Below are positions 6,133 through 7,695 of a DNA stretch of 7,695 nt, piece by piece. The notes under the pieces were generated by a model. The model saw only the letters and a list, made by a program, of their open reading frames with translations, did not search any database and was not told where the DNA came from. The DNA comes from Candidatus Eiseniibacteriota bacterium (GTDB lineage Bacteria; Eisenbacteria; RBG-16-71-46). Numbering within the stretch: the stretch's first letter is position 1; the number at the start of each line of letters is the position of its first letter. Location of the stretch: contig CAIXRL010000813.1 in the NCBI GenBank assembly GCA_903921835.1, forward strand, positions 1 through 7,695. The letters are read 5' to 3'. The translations under genes were made by a program, and so were the position numbers.

Positions 6133-6155
6133 GCCGCCGCGCACCGCGCGGCGGC
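6133..6155 (+). terminator. very stable GC hairpin between the secreted-protein gene and rho
   Basis: GCCGCCGCGC (6133-6142) and GCGCGGCGGC (6146-6155) form a perfect 10-bp stem with a 3-nt loop, 16 nt after the stop codon at 6114-6116. Cs rather than Ts follow, so it is not a textbook intrinsic terminator. It may act as an RNA 3'-end stabiliser, a pause site, or an attenuator in the rho leader. Confidence 0.42.
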
Positions 6156-6343
6156 CCCCGCACCGGGCCCGCTCGCCAGTCGTCCCGCGCAGAACCCCGG
6201 GAGAAGCCTCGCCCGGCTGCGTCAGTCCAAACCCCGGAGCACCCTCAGGGTGCGCCCCGGAAGGAACACCGATGAGACCACGCCGTCGCCGCCCGCGCGG
6301 CCCGCAGTCGCCCGAAGCGGGCGCTGCCCCCGAAGAGCAGTCC

Positions 6344-6350
6344 GGAGGAG
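6344..6350 (+). promoter_or_regulatory. strong ribosome binding site for the preferred rho start
   Basis: GGAGGAG lies 5 nt before the ATG at 6356. A competing in-frame ATG at 6272 is preceded by AAGGA (6261-6265) at a 6-nt spacing. Both could be used, giving 405- and 433-residue forms that differ by a very Arg/Pro-rich extension. Confidence 0.6.
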
Positions 6351-6355
6351 TCCCC

Positions 6356-7573
6356 ATGTTTCAATCGCCCCCGCCCGCTGATGGCGGAGAAGGCGCCGCC
6401 GAAGATGGCGGGGCATCGAACGAGACGAGTACTCCCGACAGCGCCGGGGGCGAAGATCCTGGCGACCGCGGCCGGCGGCGGCGGCGGCGGGGACGCGGCC
6501 CGCGCCCCCAGCAGAGCGGCCCGCAGCAGCAGGGAGCGCAGGGCGGTGGCGGTGCCGGCTACGGCCAGCCGAACCTGAACGGTCGCGGGGTCAATCGCGG
6601 CCGCAGGCAGCAGCGCCGCAACAGCGGCGGTGGCGGTGGCGGTGGCCGGCCGCAGCGCCGCGGCGGACTCGAGATCCTCAAGGACATGCAGCAGCGGGGC
6701 GCCGCGCTCGATCCGACCGAGCGCCTGATCCTCGAGCTGCCGGCGGGCCAGGGCAATCCGCCCTACGGCGATCGCGTCACGGGCCGGGCCATCGATCTCA
6801 TCGCGCCGCTCGGGCGCGGGCAGCGCTGCCTCATCGTTTCGCCGCCCAAGGCCGGCAAGACGCGGATCCTGCAGGCGATCGCCGCGTCCGTCGCGCACAA
6901 TCACCCCGACGTCGCGATCTACGCCCTGCTCGTGGACGAGCGGCCCGAGGAGGTCACCGATTTCAAGCGCAACACGCCGGCGGAAGTGATCGCCGCGTCG
7001 AGCGACATGTCGCTCGCCGAACACATCGAGACCGCCGAGCGCGCCATGGAACTCGTGGCGCAGCTCGTGATCGAGGGCAAGGACGTGCTGCTGCTGCTCG
7101 ACTCGATCACGCGGCTCTCGCGCGCCTACAACGCCGCGTCGGGCAACGGTGGCCGCACCATGTCGGGTGGCCTCGACTCGAACGCGATGCAGGCGCCGCG
7201 GCAGATCTTCGGCGCGGCGCGCAAGATCGAGGACGGCGGCTCGCTGACCATCATCGGCACCGCCCTCGTCGACACCGGCTCGCGCATGGACCAGGTGATT
7301 TTCGAAGAGTTCAAGGGCACCGGCAACAGCGAGATCGTGCTCTCGCGCGAACTCGCCGAGCGCCGCATCTACCCCTCGATCGACATCGCCAAGAGCGGCA
7401 CGCGCAAGGAGGAGAAGCTGATCGATCCGGCGCTGCTCGGCACCTTCCAGGCGCTGCGCCGCATCCTCGTGCAGATGCCGTCGCAGGAGGCCATGCTCAA
7501 GCTGGTGGACCGCCTCGGCCGCACCAAGACCAACGAGGAGTTCTTCCAGCTCGTGCGGGTGGGCGATTCCTAG
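6356..7573 (+). CDS. rho: transcription termination factor Rho lacking the cold-shock RNA-binding domain
   Basis: Rho is a hexameric RNA translocase that ends transcription. The motor half of this 405-residue protein is intact: Walker A SPPKAGKT (162-169), catalytic E195 in LLVDERPEEV (E. coli E211), Walker B DVLLLLDSIT with D249, the Q-loop around GRTMSGGLD (266-274), and arginine finger R350 in SGTRKEE (E. coli R366). The N-terminal half is abnormal. After GLEIL (104-108), which matches the first strand of the usual cold-shock/OB domain, only nine residues precede the LDPTERLILE linker (118-127). E. coli has about 78 there. The RNA-binding motifs of that domain (GFGFLR, DIYVS) and the Rho_N helices are absent. 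Residues 1-103 are instead disordered: acidic to about 37, then rich in Arg, Gly, Gln and Asn, including six consecutive Arg and seven consecutive Gly. The start at 6356 has the best ribosome binding site; ATG 6272 is an alternative. The gene follows the secreted-protein gene. Confidence 0.96.
   Translation: MFQSPPPADGGEGAAEDGGASNETSTPDSAGGEDPGDRGRRRRRRGRGPRPQQSGPQQQGAQGGGGAGYGQPNLNGRGVNRGRRQQRRNSGGGGGGGRPQRRGGLEILKDMQQRGAALDPTERLILELPAGQGNPPYGDRVTGRAIDLIAPLGRGQRCLIVSPPKAGKTRILQAIAASVAHNHPDVAIYALLVDERPEEVTDFKRNTPAEVIAASSDMSLAEHIETAERAMELVAQLVIEGKDVLLLLDSITRLSRAYNAASGNGGRTMSGGLDSNAMQAPRQIFGAARKIEDGGSLTIIGTALVDTGSRMDQVIFEEFKGTGNSEIVLSRELAERRIYPSIDIAKSGTRKEEKLIDPALLGTFQALRRILVQMPSQEAMLKLVDRLGRTKTNEEFFQLVRVGDS
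6473..6490 (+). repeat. (CGG)6 trinucleotide repeat inside rho
   Basis: Six identical in-frame CGG codons encode Arg40-Arg45 in the disordered tail. Slippage here would add or remove arginines without breaking the frame. Confidence 0.8.
6626..6646 (+). repeat. GGCGGT hexanucleotide repeat inside rho
   Basis: Alternating GGC and GGT codons (three and a half units) encode Gly91-Gly97, directly before the RPQRRGG segment that leads into the remnant GLEIL strand. The tract is in frame, so length changes would be tolerated. Confidence 0.75.
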
Positions 7574-7644
7574 CCCGGATCATTCATGAACCGCCAGCCG
7601 AGAGTGCGAGATGCGCGTCAGCCGCAAGAAGATCGGCCGGCCGG

Positions 7645-7661
7645 ACCCACCTTCGGTGGGT
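7645..7661 (+). terminator. stem-loop downstream of rho
   Basis: ACCCACC (7645-7651) and GGTGGGT (7655-7661) form a perfect 7-bp stem around TTC, 71 nt past the rho stop codon. No T-run follows, so it is a candidate 3' end only. Confidence 0.35.
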
Positions 7662-7671
7662 ACCCCGGAAC

Positions 7672-7686
7672 CGTGTTGTCAACACG
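7672..7686. promoter_or_regulatory. 15-bp palindrome, possible operator
   Basis: CGTGTTG and CAACACG flank a single central T, giving a perfect 15-bp palindrome at lower GC than its surroundings. It lies just before a likely ribosome binding site at the window edge. The size and symmetry fit a dimeric repressor site; no specific regulator is implied by the sequence. Confidence 0.35.
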
Positions 7687-7695
7687 ATGAGGACA

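Larger units (their letters stand above)
6117..6355 (+). promoter_or_regulatory. hairpin-rich leader upstream of rho
   Basis: About 240 nt separate the previous stop from the preferred rho start, and I see no clear promoter in it. It can form three hairpins in succession: 6133-6155 (10 bp), CCGGG/CCCGG (6197-6201 with 6212-6216) and GCACCC/GGGTGC (6239-6244 with 6248-6253). The last ends just before an AAGGA at 6261-6265. In E. coli rho is autoregulated by termination in its leader; a similar role here is inference. Confidence 0.35.
7574..7695. other. region downstream of rho, no supported gene
   Basis: These 122 bases hold a hairpin, a 15-bp palindrome and GAGGACA at the very edge (7689-7695), which could be the ribosome binding site of a gene outside the window. 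In many bacteria rpmE (ribosomal protein L31) follows rho, but nothing of it is visible here. Short open frames at 7586 and 7611 have no ribosome binding site and no recognisable product. Confidence 0.45.

Noticed and set aside
6113..6271. GTG at 6113 as the rho start
   Set aside because: It overlaps the previous stop codon, has no ribosome binding site, and its product runs through the stable hairpins of the leader.
7611..7695. Short open frame running off the right edge
   Set aside because: It has no ribosome binding site, its composition is not informative, and it crosses a hairpin and a palindrome that look regulatory.
1..7695. CRISPR array, tRNA, rRNA, insertion sequence or phage genes
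   Set aside because: I found no spaced repeat array, no tRNA T-arm pattern, no transposase or integrase motif and no terminal inverted repeats on either strand.

Overview
The window is very GC-rich, dense in genes and shows no trace of mobile DNA. Codons strongly favour G or C in the third position. Signal peptides and a probable outer-membrane barrel point to a diderm bacterium. The long GreA fusion, the unusual Rho and the high GC would fit a poorly cultured lineage such as Eisenbacteria or another FCB-related or delta-like phylum. This is inference, because no rRNA or other phylogenetic marker is present.

Layout, left to right. Minus strand: a small secreted, barrel-like protein (64-642); a stand-alone B3/4 tRNA-editing-like domain protein (771-1454); about 500 bp without a convincing gene but with several inverted repeats (1455-1960); and a 901-residue GreA fusion (1961-4666). 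A 162-bp divergent intergenic region follows. Plus strand: a PduO-type cobalamin adenosyltransferase (4829-5383); a small secreted protein of unknown function (5517-6116); and transcription termination factor Rho (6356-7573). The last 122 bp hold a hairpin and a 15-bp palindrome, probably the control region of a gene that starts beyond the window.

Two core transcription factors here have non-standard architecture. GreA is a complete, catalytic-looking module of about 159 residues at the end of about 740 residues of helical repeat and a small beta module. Rho has an intact ATPase motor, but the cold-shock/OB domain that forms the primary RNA-binding site is missing. In its place is a disordered tail of about 100 residues rich in Arg, Gly and Gln. 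This Rho is the most interesting item in the window. The other genes look like housekeeping or envelope functions and do not form an obvious pathway together.

Regulatory signals are limited to sequence-level candidates: three sigma70-like promoters, a probably leaderless pduO mRNA, Shine-Dalgarno sequences that can be masked by local hairpins upstream of the two leftmost genes, and a hairpin-rich leader before rho. No tRNA, rRNA, CRISPR array, insertion sequence or prophage gene was seen.
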